A stretch of 64,000 nucleotides of DNA from NCBI RefSeq assembly GCF_011761945.1, contig NZ_JAASQV010000001.1:1054001-1118000 (forward strand), given 5' to 3'. The first letter of the stretch is position 1. Each line of letters opens with the position of its first letter. The position numbers were made by a program, and so were the translations under genes. This DNA is from Sphingomonas leidyi. Its GTDB lineage: Bacteria; Pseudomonadota; Alphaproteobacteria; Sphingomonadales; Sphingomonadaceae. Below are positions 1 through 7,543 of the stretch, in pieces. The notes under the pieces are model-generated. The model made no database searches and was not told where the DNA came from. It saw only the letters and a program-made list of their open reading frames with translations.

Positions 1-849
1 CTGGATTTCGCCGCCCCATATGCCGAGCTTCGGCTTGGCCGGCAGCATGTTGACGACGCCTGCCGTCGCGTTGCGGCCGTAGAGCGTGCCCTGCGGTCCA
101 CGCAGCACCTCGACGCGCTCGACATCGAAATATTCCTGCTCGAACAGGCGGTTGCGGATCAAAGGCGTGTAGTTGAAGCTGATCGCGACCGCCGGATCGG
201 CAGTGACGGAGATCGCCTTGGTGCCGATCCCGCGGACGGTGAAATTATAGCCCGAGAAATTGTCCTTCGAGAAGGAGACGTTCGGGATGGCGCGCAGCAG
301 CTCGGGGCCGCCTTCGATCTTCTGGTCCGACAGGTCCTGCGCCGTGAAGGCCGAGACCGCGGCGGGCACATCGATCAGGCGCTCGGACATCTTCTGCGCG
401 GTGACGACGATGTCGTTGCCGCTGCCGGCGTCTCCGGATGCCTGTCCGTCATCGGCCGCGAGGGCCGGGCCTTGCCCGCGGATTGCAGCCTTGGGCCGCG
501 GACCGGCGACGGTCCTCCTGGCAGGCTGTGCATGGCCTCCCCGAAGGATCAGGAAGGCATCGCCGCGCTTCTGATAGGTCAGGTCGGTTCCGTGCAGGAG
601 CTGGATCAGCGCTGCCTCGACGGAGGAAGCCCCTTTGATCGCGCGCGCCTTCTTGCCGCGCACCAGATCCTGATCGACCAGGATCTGCGCGCCGGACTTG
701 CGCGACAGCACGTTCAGCGAATCCTCCAGGCTGGCTGCAGGAAGCGTGATGCCATGTTGCGCCAATGCTGGCGGAGCGGCGCAAATGGCGCCGATGGCGA
801 GCGCGAGAACGGCAACGCCTGTACGAAGCGACCCCTTTAACTTCGGCAC
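1..849 (-). CDS. TonB-dependent receptor with N-terminal STN signalling domain, partial (3' end outside window)
   Basis: First 283 residues of an outer-membrane TonB-dependent transducer; the barrel lies beyond the window edge. The start is GTG at 849, behind a G-rich Shine-Dalgarno run (AAGGGGGG) 8 nt upstream. A signal peptide ends at about residue 29 (PPALAQ). Next come a secretin/TonB short N-terminal (STN) domain, about residues 30-100 (ITLPAASLEDSLNVLS then GDAFLILR), a TonB-box-like stretch (DIVVTAQK) and the plug domain (VPAAVSAF, VRGIGTKAISV, VEVLRGPQGTLYGRN). An STN domain marks receptors that signal through an anti-sigma factor. The fecR- and fecI-like genes lie just upstream on the same strand, so this is probably the transducer of that system. 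The ligand cannot be read from the sequence; iron-siderophore is the family default. Confidence 0.9.
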   Translation of the reverse strand, partial: MPKLKGSLRTGVAVLALAIGAICAAPPALAQHGITLPAASLEDSLNVLSRKSGAQILVDQDLVRGKKARAIKGASSVEAALIQLLHGTDLTYQKRGDAFLILRGGHAQPARRTVAGPRPKAAIRGQGPALAADDGQASGDAGSGNDIVVTAQKMSERLIDVPAAVSAFTAQDLSDQKIEGGPELLRAIPNVSFSKDNFSGYNFTVRGIGTKAISVTADPAVAISFNYTPLIRNRLFEQEYFDVERVEVLRGPQGTLYGRNATAGVVNMLPAKPKLGIWGGEIQ

Positions 850-970
850 TATCTATTCCCCCCTTGGGCTCGGATTGAGCGACCTCAGGGGAAAGACGCG
901 GCGCACGCCGAAACTTCACAAAGTTTCTTGCTTCAGTCCTGTTGCGACTGGAACGGGTAACGCGGAGCAA

Positions 971-1963
971 TCAGCGCTTCGATAGCGCCAATGCGTTCTC
1001 TGTCTTGTGAATCCGGAATGCGTGCGTGATCGACAGGTTCTCGAGCTGGCCGACCGGATCGGTCAGCCTTATCCGGCCGCTCACCGGCTTCTCGGCCAGG
1101 CCCTTGTCGGTGATGTCGATGGGCAGCGGGGACAGGCTTTGCAGGTCGGCGATCACCTGCCGCAACGGCGCCCCCCTATATTCCATCCACTCGCCGCGCC
1201 AGCGGGCGACTTCGTCCGGCTTCACGTCGGCGATCCGGTTGAGGCCCGCCTTGTCCAGAATGGCCGCCTGCCGGGCCTGGAGCTGGATCGGCGTGTCAAA
1301 CCATCCGTTCCTGCCGAACCGGACCACGCCGGATGCGACGGCGACACGGACGCTTCCGGGCTTGTTCGAGACCTCGAAGCTGGTCCCCACGTCCACGATA
1401 CGCGCGTTTCCGGTATCGATCCGGAAGGGGCGCCGCGCGTCATGCGCGACCTTGGCGTAGAGCGTGCCTTGGGTCAGTTCGACCACGCGGTCATGGCGCG
1501 TATAGCGGATCTTCACCTGCGCGCCGCCCCCCAGGGTCAGCTGCGTACCGTCGGCAAGGGTGACTGCGCGCACCTTGCCGTCCGCCACGGAATAGTCCTG
1601 CGGCTGGGCGAGGTACAACGCGATCAGGGGGAGCGACTGGTAGCCGCCCAGCATGACGAGCAGGACGGTCATGCCGCCGACCAGCCAGGCATGCCCCGAT
1701 CCGCCCGGGCGCCCATAGGCTTGCAGCGCGGCGTCCATGTCGGACCCCATGATGCGCCGCCACATGGTGTCATAGGCAGGTCGGCAACGCGGATCGCCGG
1801 CAAGCCATGCGTCGAAGGCGGCCTCGTCAAAGGCCTCGTCGCCCATGCGCCGCTCGATCCACTGGGCTGCTTCCCATTTTATGGAGCTAGTCTCGGACAG
1901 GGCCGCCTCTCTTCTCGATCTTCTCGATCGCCGAATCGAGATCGAATATGGCGCGCGCAACAT
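971..1963 (-). CDS. FecR-type anti-sigma factor (periplasmic signal transducer)
   Basis: Inner-membrane anti-sigma protein that would relay the receptor's signal to the ECF sigma factor encoded upstream. The cytoplasmic N-terminal part carries the DUF4880 pattern (AAQWIERRMGDEAFDEAAF, DPRCRPAYDTMWR). A single membrane segment follows (AWLVGGMTVLLVMLGGYQSL), then the FecR domain (VTLADGTQLTLGGGAQV, ELTQGTLYAKV, VDVGTSFEV) and the C-terminal STN-like region typical of the family. The ATG at 1963 overlaps the sigma gene by 77 nt. There is no good ATG further in, so the true start may be a rarer codon nearer 1900. The gap to the receptor gene is 121 nt. Family assignment is firm; the start is not. 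Confidence 0.88.
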   Translation of the reverse strand: MLRAPYSISIRRSRRSRREAALSETSSIKWEAAQWIERRMGDEAFDEAAFDAWLAGDPRCRPAYDTMWRRIMGSDMDAALQAYGRPGGSGHAWLVGGMTVLLVMLGGYQSLPLIALYLAQPQDYSVADGKVRAVTLADGTQLTLGGGAQVKIRYTRHDRVVELTQGTLYAKVAHDARRPFRIDTGNARIVDVGTSFEVSNKPGSVRVAVASGVVRFGRNGWFDTPIQLQARQAAILDKAGLNRIADVKPDEVARWRGEWMEYRGAPLRQVIADLQSLSPLPIDITDKGLAEKPVSGRIRLTDPVGQLENLSITHAFRIHKTENALALSKR

Positions 1964-2402
1964 GATTGCTCACGGCGCTGGGGGAAAGGCCCAAGGCCAA
2001 GGCCACCTCGCTCGCCGATTGTCCGCGTACGCGCCGGCGGATGAAGACTTCCCGCCTGAGGGAGGGCATGGTCTCGAGGATGCCCGCGATCAGCTCGATC
2101 AGCTGTTTGCGCGCCAATTGCTGATCTATCATCGGCTGGGGGCAGGGGATCGCGTCGGACAGTTCGACGAGCGGAGCCCGGCCGACTCTGCGGAAATGGT
2201 CCCTGACCAGATTCAGCGAGATGCGACGCAGCAGGGCAGGCGCATTCTTTACGCTGTTGTCCGGCTTCGCTTCGAAGATCAGCAGCCGCAGATAGGCTTC
2301 CTGAACAATGTCCTCGCTGAGCGCCGAGTCGTGGACCTGCCGTCCCACATATTCAAGCAGGCCAATGCGTTGCGCGCTCAAATGGGCGGGACTCGAAACC
2401 AT
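1887..2402 (-). CDS. ECF RNA polymerase sigma factor, FecI-like
   Basis: 171-residue extracytoplasmic-function sigma factor, first gene of the surface-signalling module. Region 2 is visible at about residues 20-85 (DIVQEAYLRLL, NAPALLRRISLNLVRDHFRR). Region 4 with its helix-turn-helix is at about 115-165 (MPSLRREVFIRRRVRGQSASEVALALGLSPSAVSNHVARA). Length and layout fit FecI-type sigmas, which are held by FecR and released when the TonB receptor binds its ligand. The probable target is the downstream receptor promoter. I see no obvious Shine-Dalgarno sequence before the ATG. Confidence 0.9.
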   Translation of the reverse strand: MVSSPAHLSAQRIGLLEYVGRQVHDSALSEDIVQEAYLRLLIFEAKPDNSVKNAPALLRRISLNLVRDHFRRVGRAPLVELSDAIPCPQPMIDQQLARKQLIELIAGILETMPSLRREVFIRRRVRGQSASEVALALGLSPSAVSNHVARAIFDLDSAIEKIEKRGGPVRD

Positions 2403-2484
2403 CGAAGAGGTGCATATGCGTTCGATGTGACATGGGGGTTTCGGTCGGGGCAGGCCGGTTGGGGATGCTCGCCGCGCAATTCGA

Positions 2485-2838
2485 GTGGCTGACGGAGCCC
2501 GAATTCCGGCGCGTTCGCGCCATGCCGGAGGATGGCTCCCCGGGACCGACGAAATCCAGAACTATGAACTGCCGATTGCCGTCGAATCTTCGCCACAGCT
2601 TCCGAAGCGGCGGAAACGCGACCGGGACCGTGACGAGCGTATTCGGTTGGCCGGTGGCCCGAAGCCCTCACTGCGAGAAAAGGCATACGCCTTTGCCCGT
2701 GAAAGGGCCACCGTGAGAACCTACGATTTCACCGCCGTCGGTATCCCAAGACACTACCTTGCTTGGATGTGCGAAGAGGGCTTGCTGGTGAAGGTCGGCT
2801 ATGGAGTCTATCGCGCTGCGGATCGCGAGGCTGCGTGA
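2485..2838 (+). CDS. Winged-helix fragment resembling AbiEi-family (type IV) antitoxins
   Basis: 117-residue open frame from a GTG. Only the C-terminal 55 residues look like a known fold: the REKAYAFARERATVRTYDF, GIPRHYLAWMCEEG, LLVKVGYGVYRAAD pattern matches the N-terminal winged helix of AbiEi antitoxins (helix, GIPR turn, recognition helix, beta-wing). Full AbiEi proteins continue for another 100 or more residues. Here the frame stops just after the wing, and the first 60 residues are low-complexity and unlike the family. I read this as a truncated or decayed antitoxin-type regulator. No AbiEii-type nucleotidyltransferase toxin follows. The gene on the other strand ends 10 nt downstream, tail to tail. 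Confidence 0.45.
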   Translation: MADGARIPARSRHAGGWLPGTDEIQNYELPIAVESSPQLPKRRKRDRDRDERIRLAGGPKPSLREKAYAFARERATVRTYDFTAVGIPRHYLAWMCEEGLLVKVGYGVYRAADREAA

Positions 2839-2848
2839 TTTGACTCGA

Positions 2849-3052
2849 CTACAGGTCAATGTCGTGTGGAAGTTCGCGCTCGCGTGTCAGATCGAGCTCC
2901 GCTCCGATCAGCGGCGATCGCAGGAGCGCGGCGACGATACTGCCTTTGCCGTCGAGAGCCTCGCCGATTTTGGTTCTGATGCGATCGGCGTCAGAGCCTC
3001 CTTTCGCGAGCCTTTTCGCTAGGGATCGGATCATGTCGCGGTCGCGCTCCAA
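2849..3052 (-). CDS. Small hypothetical protein
   Basis: Not recognised. The 67-residue frame reads like real protein: a charged helical first half (DMIRSLAKRLAKGGSDADR) and a tail of the form SPLIGAELDLTRERE. The same frame stays open upstream for more than 30 residues without an ATG. The usable starts are TTG at 3052 or ATG at 3034, so the true 5' end is uncertain or lost. Its size, the acidic-basic tail and the position between an antitoxin-like fragment and an AlpA-like regulator would fit a small antitoxin or stability factor. No motif proves that. Confidence 0.35.
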   Translation of the reverse strand: MERDRDMIRSLAKRLAKGGSDADRIRTKIGEALDGKGSIVAALLRSPLIGAELDLTRERELPHDIDL

Positions 3053-3216
3053 TCCTGCAACCTCGTATTGGACGATCTCGGTTTGCGGTGTCGTGTTCGC
3101 GGCTGATTTCCCTTCACATGCTCGCCATCGGCGTCGGCCAGGCTAGGTCGTCGTTTGGTCGGTGCGACTAACGCCCGCGGGTAGAAGGCTGCCTCCAAAC
3201 CCGCGGGCCAACTGGA

Positions 3217-3510
3217 CTATGCCTTTTCGGACATATCCTCCAGTTGCTTGAGCGGGCTTTCCAGCACAGCGCCCCATTTGGCAGGATAGACGATGTCAGG
3301 TCCGGCCTCTGAGGTCGAGTATCGCAGACCCTTGTCGGCCCACGCCTGCAGATCCGAAAGCGCATAGACGACCCGCCCGCCAATCTTGCGATAGACCGGA
3401 CTGGTCCCATAGGTGCGATGCTTCTCGAGCGTCCGAGCCGAAAGCGCCAGGAACCGCGCGGCCTCTTTAGTGACAAGGAAGCGTGGCGGAATTGTAGGTA
3501 GATGATTCAC
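3217..3510 (-). CDS. AlpA/excisionase-like helix-turn-helix protein
   Basis: 97-residue MerR/excisionase-type DNA-binding protein. The winged-helix core is VTKEAARFLALSARTLEKHR, TYGTSPVYRKIGGRVVYALSDLQAWAD, the usual layout of AlpA-like regulators encoded on integrative elements and islands. GTG at 3510 is preferred: it has a GAGG Shine-Dalgarno sequence 8 nt upstream, and the domain begins about a dozen residues after it. An in-frame ATG at 3567 would add 19 residues unlike the family. It is transcribed away from the Argonaute fragment, with about 100 nt between them. Likely role: regulator of island or excision genes, but no integrase is visible here. Confidence 0.75.
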   Translation of the reverse strand: MNHLPTIPPRFLVTKEAARFLALSARTLEKHRTYGTSPVYRKIGGRVVYALSDLQAWADKGLRYSTSEAGPDIVYPAKWGAVLESPLKQLEDMSEKA

Positions 3511-3606
3511 TTGTATTTCCTCATTCCCTCCCGTCGCAGATGACGGGCGCGGACAGGCGTCGGTCAAGCACCCCGGTGCGCAATGGATCTGGCGACTGGT
3601 GAATGA

Positions 3607-4497
3607 TTGCGGAGTTTGTCGGCTCTATTCACCGCAACTCCTGCAGCGAATAGGCGTGCGTCAAGATTGACGGGCATGTCTCCACTGCGACGTCCGTCAT
3701 GTAGCGATTACGCGTTCTATAGCTCGGAGCAATTCCATAATTTGCATACGACGGGCGGGGCGCATTTGCTCCATTCGCGTAGCGAGTGGCGGCTGCCCCC
3801 GACGGGGCCGGATACGTGCTTCGTCGGCATCAGCTTCCATCATTTCCGCACCACACGGCGCGCCATCGTCCGCTCCAGTCTGGCGCAAGCCTTCTCGAGC
3901 GACGGTGAAGGGTTTGCCACCCGCGGAGAGGGTGTTCCCGTCGAACCCGAACAGGGTCGGAACGCGCATCTTTCCGAGCAGCAGGCGTTCGAGCTCGCCC
4001 AGAACGTGCTCGCCGAATACGAGCTGCGAACGGGCGGCGCGCCGCTCCGGGTCGTGCTACACAAGACTTCCTATTTCGACCCCGCCGAACAGGCGGGTTT
4101 TGCCGCGGCGCTCAAGGACACGCCCATCGTTTCGATGGTCACGCTCGTGCCCAGCCTGTTCCGGCTGCTGCGGTACGGGGCCTATCCCCCGAAAGTCGGA
4201 ACGGTATGCACGGTCAACAGTGACCGGTCCTTCCTCTTCACGTCTGGCTTCATGCCAGAGCTTGGTACCTATCCGGGCCCGCACGTGCCCCAACCGTTCG
4301 AGGTTCGCTGTCTAGGCGTCGAGAGCGCCGTCGCTGCGGCGCAGGACGTTCTCAACCTCACCCGGATGAACTGGAACACGGCCGACATTCGCGGAAAATG
4401 GCCCGTGTCCTTGTCCTTCGCCCGCCGGGTGGGCGGTATCCTGGACGAATATGGCGACGACGATCTTACTGAGACCTCGTTCCGCTATTTCGTTTAG
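3607..4497 (+). pseudogene. Prokaryotic Argonaute (pAgo), C-terminal PIWI-domain remnant, predicted catalytically inactive
   Basis: Residues about 70-296 match the PIWI half of catalytically inactive pAgo proteins: TCFVGISFHHF, SLAQAFSSDGEGF, VVLHKTSYFDPAEQAGF, YGAYPPKVGT, LFTSGFMPELGTYPGPHVPQP, LTRMNWNT, SFARRVGGILDE and a terminal FRYFV. Active PIWI domains have Asp at the first beta-strand (VGID) and at the HRD-type position; here these are Ser75 and Thr154, so slicing is not expected. The N, PAZ and MID parts are absent. The first 45 or so residues (rich in Ser, Arg and Leu) are unlike any pAgo and probably come from chance read-through of flanking DNA, with a degraded join at about 3720-3780. 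The other two forward frames over the join show no missing piece. Best read as a 5'-truncated gene, though a short PIWI-only protein could still be made. The start codon is unknown. Confidence 0.8.
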
Positions 4498-4685
4498 CCA
4501 CTACGCAAAACAGACACGACTTGGGAATCGACGGTCACCGCCGCGGCCGACACCAAGGCCGCATGGCTCGCCGCCCTGACGGAGCTCGAAGGCCTCGCGC
4601 ATTATGATGCCGAGCGCGCCCGCCTTCCGGCTACGCCGCGAGAAATACGGCTTCTGATTGCGAGAGCTTACTGGGCCTGTGTTTT
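4498..4685. other. Gap between the pAgo remnant and hsdM with a start-less coding-like stretch
   Basis: 188 nt. In the plus strand, directly after the pAgo stop and in the same frame, there is an open stretch that reads like protein (AAADTKAAWLAALTELEGLA, then PATPREIRLLIARAYWA) but has no start codon and runs into hsdM on the other strand. It may be the tail of a gene lost when the restriction operon was inserted. I recognise no family. Confidence 0.3.
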
Positions 4686-6326
4686 TCACTCAGCCCCCGG
4701 CAGGGAGGGCAGAGCCAATTCCATAAGGAAAGCATTGTGCTTCGCCGTTGCTGCGCGGACTTGCTTTTCGATTTCAACGAGTTCCCGATGGGTCTCGGCT
4801 AGCTCAATCTCTTCCTCGCCCACAGCCGTGCTGATGTAGCGAGAGATGTTGAGGTTGAAGCCTTCTTCAGCAATTCGCTCCATGCTTACGCGCTTGGAAT
4901 AGCGGTCCTCTTCCGTGCGGAATTGGTAAGTGGAGACAATCTTGCCGATATGATCCGGTGTTCCATTCTTGCCATCTCCCAGCTTGTTTTGGCGCTTGTC
5001 CTTCAAGAAATGCTCTGCCGCGTTGATGAAGAGCACGTCGTCCGGCTTTTTGCACTTCTTCAGCACAAGGATACAGACTGGGATGCCGGTGGAATAGAAC
5101 AGGTTCGCAGGCAGTCCGATGACCGTGTCGATGTGACCATCTTTCAGCAGCTTGGTTCGGATTCGCTCTTCCGCCCCGCCTCTGAACAGCACCCCGTGGG
5201 GGAGAATGATGGCCATCACGCCCTCATCCTTCAGGTGGTGGAATCCGTGCAGCAGGAAGGCAAAGTCCGCGGCCGACTTGGGCGCCAGCCCGTAATTCTT
5301 AAACCTCACATCATCGCCCATCGCCTCAGTCGGTTCCCAGCGCAAGCTGAAGGGCGGGTTGGCTACGATGGCATCGAAGGAGGGCTTCTTGGCCGGATTC
5401 AACTCACGCAGGATGTCCCAGTCGTTGGTCAGAGTGTCGCCGTGGTAGATTTCGAACTCCGTGTCCTTCACGCCGTGCAGCAGCATGTTCATGCGCGCGA
5501 GGTTGTAGGTGGTGATGTTCTTTTCCTGCCCGTAGATTCTGCCGATGCCGTGCGGCCCCATGCGCTTGCGAACATTGAGTAGCAGCGAACCGGAGCCGCA
5601 CGCGAAATCGAGCACGCTGGCGAGCCGTTCTTTCTTTCCGGTTGCGGGCTCCTGGCTGTCCAGTGTCACGATCGCGGAAAGGATGTCTGACACCTGCTGC
5701 GGGGTATAGAATTCGCCAGCCTTCTTGCCCGAACCGGCGGCGAATTGGCCGATCAGATATTCGTAGGCGTCGCCCAGTGCATCCACATCCGAGGAGAAGT
5801 CGGCGAGCCCTTTAGCGATCTCGGTGATGATAGCGCAGAGTTTGGCGTTGCGATCAGCGTAGGTCCGTCCGAGCTTGTCAGAGGCAAGATTGATTTCCGA
5901 GAACAGGCCACCGAAAGTGCTCTGGAACGACTCGTTTTCGATGTATTTGAAGCCCGCCTGCAGGGTGTTCAGTAGTTCGCCGTTCTGGGTGCGGGCCATA
6001 TGGGCGATGCTGGTCCAGAGGTATTCTGGCTTTATTAGGTAGTGCGCCTTGAGGCGCATCTGCTTTTCAAAAGCCGCAACATCATCGGGGTTCTCCGCGT
6101 ACCAAACAGATAGGGGTGAGCGCCCGCCGTTGCCGATCGCGTTGGGATCTGGGTAGTCGCGCCCGAGCTCCTTCTTCGCGGCCATCTCGTAATTGTCAGA
6201 GAGGTAGCGCAGGAAGAGGAATGACAGCATATAGTCACGGAAATCGTCCGCATTCATCGCGCCGCGAAGCGTATCGGCGATGTTCCAGAGCGTTTTGCCC
6301 AGTTGCTTTTGATTTTGGTCGTTCAT
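4686..6326 (-). CDS. hsdM: Type I restriction-modification system, DNA methyltransferase subunit HsdM
   Basis: 546-residue N6-adenine methyltransferase; with HsdS it forms the modification enzyme and with HsdR the full restriction complex. Visible parts: HsdM N-terminal helical domain (LWNIADTLRGAMNADDFRDY, SFLFLRYLSDNYE), the SAM-binding lead-in EFYTPQ (about residues 205-210), motif I DFACGSGS (240-247) and catalytic motif IV NPPF (323-326). Length is normal and nothing essential is missing. Its ATG overlaps the stop of the prrC-like gene by 4 nt, so it is the last gene of the hsdR-hsdS-prrC-hsdM operon and translationally coupled. Confidence 0.96.
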   Translation of the reverse strand: MNDQNQKQLGKTLWNIADTLRGAMNADDFRDYMLSFLFLRYLSDNYEMAAKKELGRDYPDPNAIGNGGRSPLSVWYAENPDDVAAFEKQMRLKAHYLIKPEYLWTSIAHMARTQNGELLNTLQAGFKYIENESFQSTFGGLFSEINLASDKLGRTYADRNAKLCAIITEIAKGLADFSSDVDALGDAYEYLIGQFAAGSGKKAGEFYTPQQVSDILSAIVTLDSQEPATGKKERLASVLDFACGSGSLLLNVRKRMGPHGIGRIYGQEKNITTYNLARMNMLLHGVKDTEFEIYHGDTLTNDWDILRELNPAKKPSFDAIVANPPFSLRWEPTEAMGDDVRFKNYGLAPKSAADFAFLLHGFHHLKDEGVMAIILPHGVLFRGGAEERIRTKLLKDGHIDTVIGLPANLFYSTGIPVCILVLKKCKKPDDVLFINAAEHFLKDKRQNKLGDGKNGTPDHIGKIVSTYQFRTEEDRYSKRVSMERIAEEGFNLNISRYISTAVGEEEIELAETHRELVEIEKQVRAATAKHNAFLMELALPSLPGAE

Positions 6327-7543
6327 TCTGCAGGTGCTTCCTCAGGGGCGGGCGCCGGTGCTGTGAGTTGCGCGGGAGCAATTCCTGGTAGGGCGAACTC
6401 AAACCGCGTGATGAACTCGCTCAGGATGCGGCGGAAAAGTGCCTTGTTGTCCTCGCCCATTTCAGTCGGTTCGTGAATGGCGTAGGCGCCGTGACTCAGC
6501 AGGTTCAGGGCACGGTTGAACAGCGCCCGATCCTCTTCATTGTTCAGCGCCTTCAGGCAGAAGGCAATGCTCGGGTGACCGAAGAAAGAGGCTGTCTTCT
6601 CCATGACGCTGCGCAAGGCGTTGAAGTGGAAGGTGTAGAGCTTCCCCTTGCCGGGATCGGCGGCACGCTGCAGCTCGGCTAAAGTGGCGACGTGATGGAA
6701 GAGGGGCGTATCCTCGCTCGCCTGAAGCGTGTAGGCGCCGTCGCCGTTTGGGCGGTGCAAGAAATAGCGCTTGTGGGTTATCTTCGGTTCGCCCTCAGTC
6801 CGCCTGCCCATCTCGTTGCACATGACGTTAAAGAAAAGCGCGTGGTGCGAAGAGAAGATCACTTTTATCGGGGCGGGCGCACCATTCGCATCCTTCCGCG
6901 TGGCCGCCCGGCGGAGAAGCTTGGCAAGATCGCAGGCCACGGAAATCGCGTTGTTGTCATCGAGCGACGAAATCGGGTCGTCGACATAGAGGTATTTCTT
7001 CCCCTGATAGGACTGATGCCCATCCAGCATACGTTCACAGATGGCCATGAAGATGCACCAAATGAAGATGTTCTGTTCGCCCCGAGAAACCTTGATGTTG
7101 GACTGAGCGCCCTTTCGGAAGCTCACAAAATCGGGCTTCGAGATGGCTTCGTTGCCCTGCTGAACAGCTTTATAGGTGAAGTCGAATTCGAAGTCGGCGT
7201 ATCGGGAAAGGTAGAGATCAATCGTCTCTTCCAGCGCGAGTTCCGTCATCGCGTTGAAGAAGGATGATTTTTCGTTCAGTTGCAGGCGGCGCACGCTGTC
7301 GCCGTCAAGGTCGTTTTCCCAGACGAACAGGTCCTCAGTAAAGGCGTTGAAATAAAGCGTGTCGGGCGTGCCGGTTGGGTTCTTCCTTGTCTTGCGTTTT
7401 CCTGCGTCCTTGAACTCCATAGACAGGCGTGTCTTGCCGGTGCGGTTGTAGGCGTAAAGCAGCACAAGATCAGTGTCGTTTAGATCGTCTCGCAGGCGAG
7501 TCACAAGTTTGCCCAGGCTCTGATAGGTGCGGATTCCACTCAT
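6323..7543 (-). CDS. PrrC-like ATPase/HEPN anticodon nuclease embedded in the type I R-M operon
   Basis: 406 residues. N-terminal two thirds form an ABC/AAA_13-type ATPase: Walker A AYNRTGKT at 31-38 (first Gly replaced by Ala), ABC signature SRGEQN at 153-158, and Walker B plus D-loop YLYVDDPISSLDD at 184-196. The C-terminal part contains R311, E315 and H351; R344 with H351 also form an R-x6-H HEPN motif. E. coli PrrC (396 aa) has its anticodon-nuclease residues at Arg320, Glu324 and His356, almost the same positions and spacing. PrrC is stored inactive in a type I R-M complex and cleaves tRNA-Lys when a phage peptide blocks restriction; an analogous role is inferred here. The gene sits between hsdS and hsdM, overlapping each by 4 nt. 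The low-complexity Ala/Pro tail (about 388-406) is probably disordered. The target RNA is unknown; RloA-type proteins of unknown activity are the alternative. Confidence 0.8.
   Translation of the reverse strand: MSGIRTYQSLGKLVTRLRDDLNDTDLVLLYAYNRTGKTRLSMEFKDAGKRKTRKNPTGTPDTLYFNAFTEDLFVWENDLDGDSVRRLQLNEKSSFFNAMTELALEETIDLYLSRYADFEFDFTYKAVQQGNEAISKPDFVSFRKGAQSNIKVSRGEQNIFIWCIFMAICERMLDGHQSYQGKKYLYVDDPISSLDDNNAISVACDLAKLLRRAATRKDANGAPAPIKVIFSSHHALFFNVMCNEMGRRTEGEPKITHKRYFLHRPNGDGAYTLQASEDTPLFHHVATLAELQRAADPGKGKLYTFHFNALRSVMEKTASFFGHPSIAFCLKALNNEEDRALFNRALNLLSHGAYAIHEPTEMGEDNKALFRRILSEFITRFEFALPGIAPAQLTAPAPAPEEAPAE

Noticed and set aside
1007..2044. 345-aa plus-strand frame over the fecR gene
   Set aside because: Antisense to a clear FecR protein; no homology pattern or ribosome site.
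3607..4497. Intact, active Argonaute
   Set aside because: Lacks the N-terminal half and both visible catalytic Asp positions; the first 45 residues are unlike pAgo.
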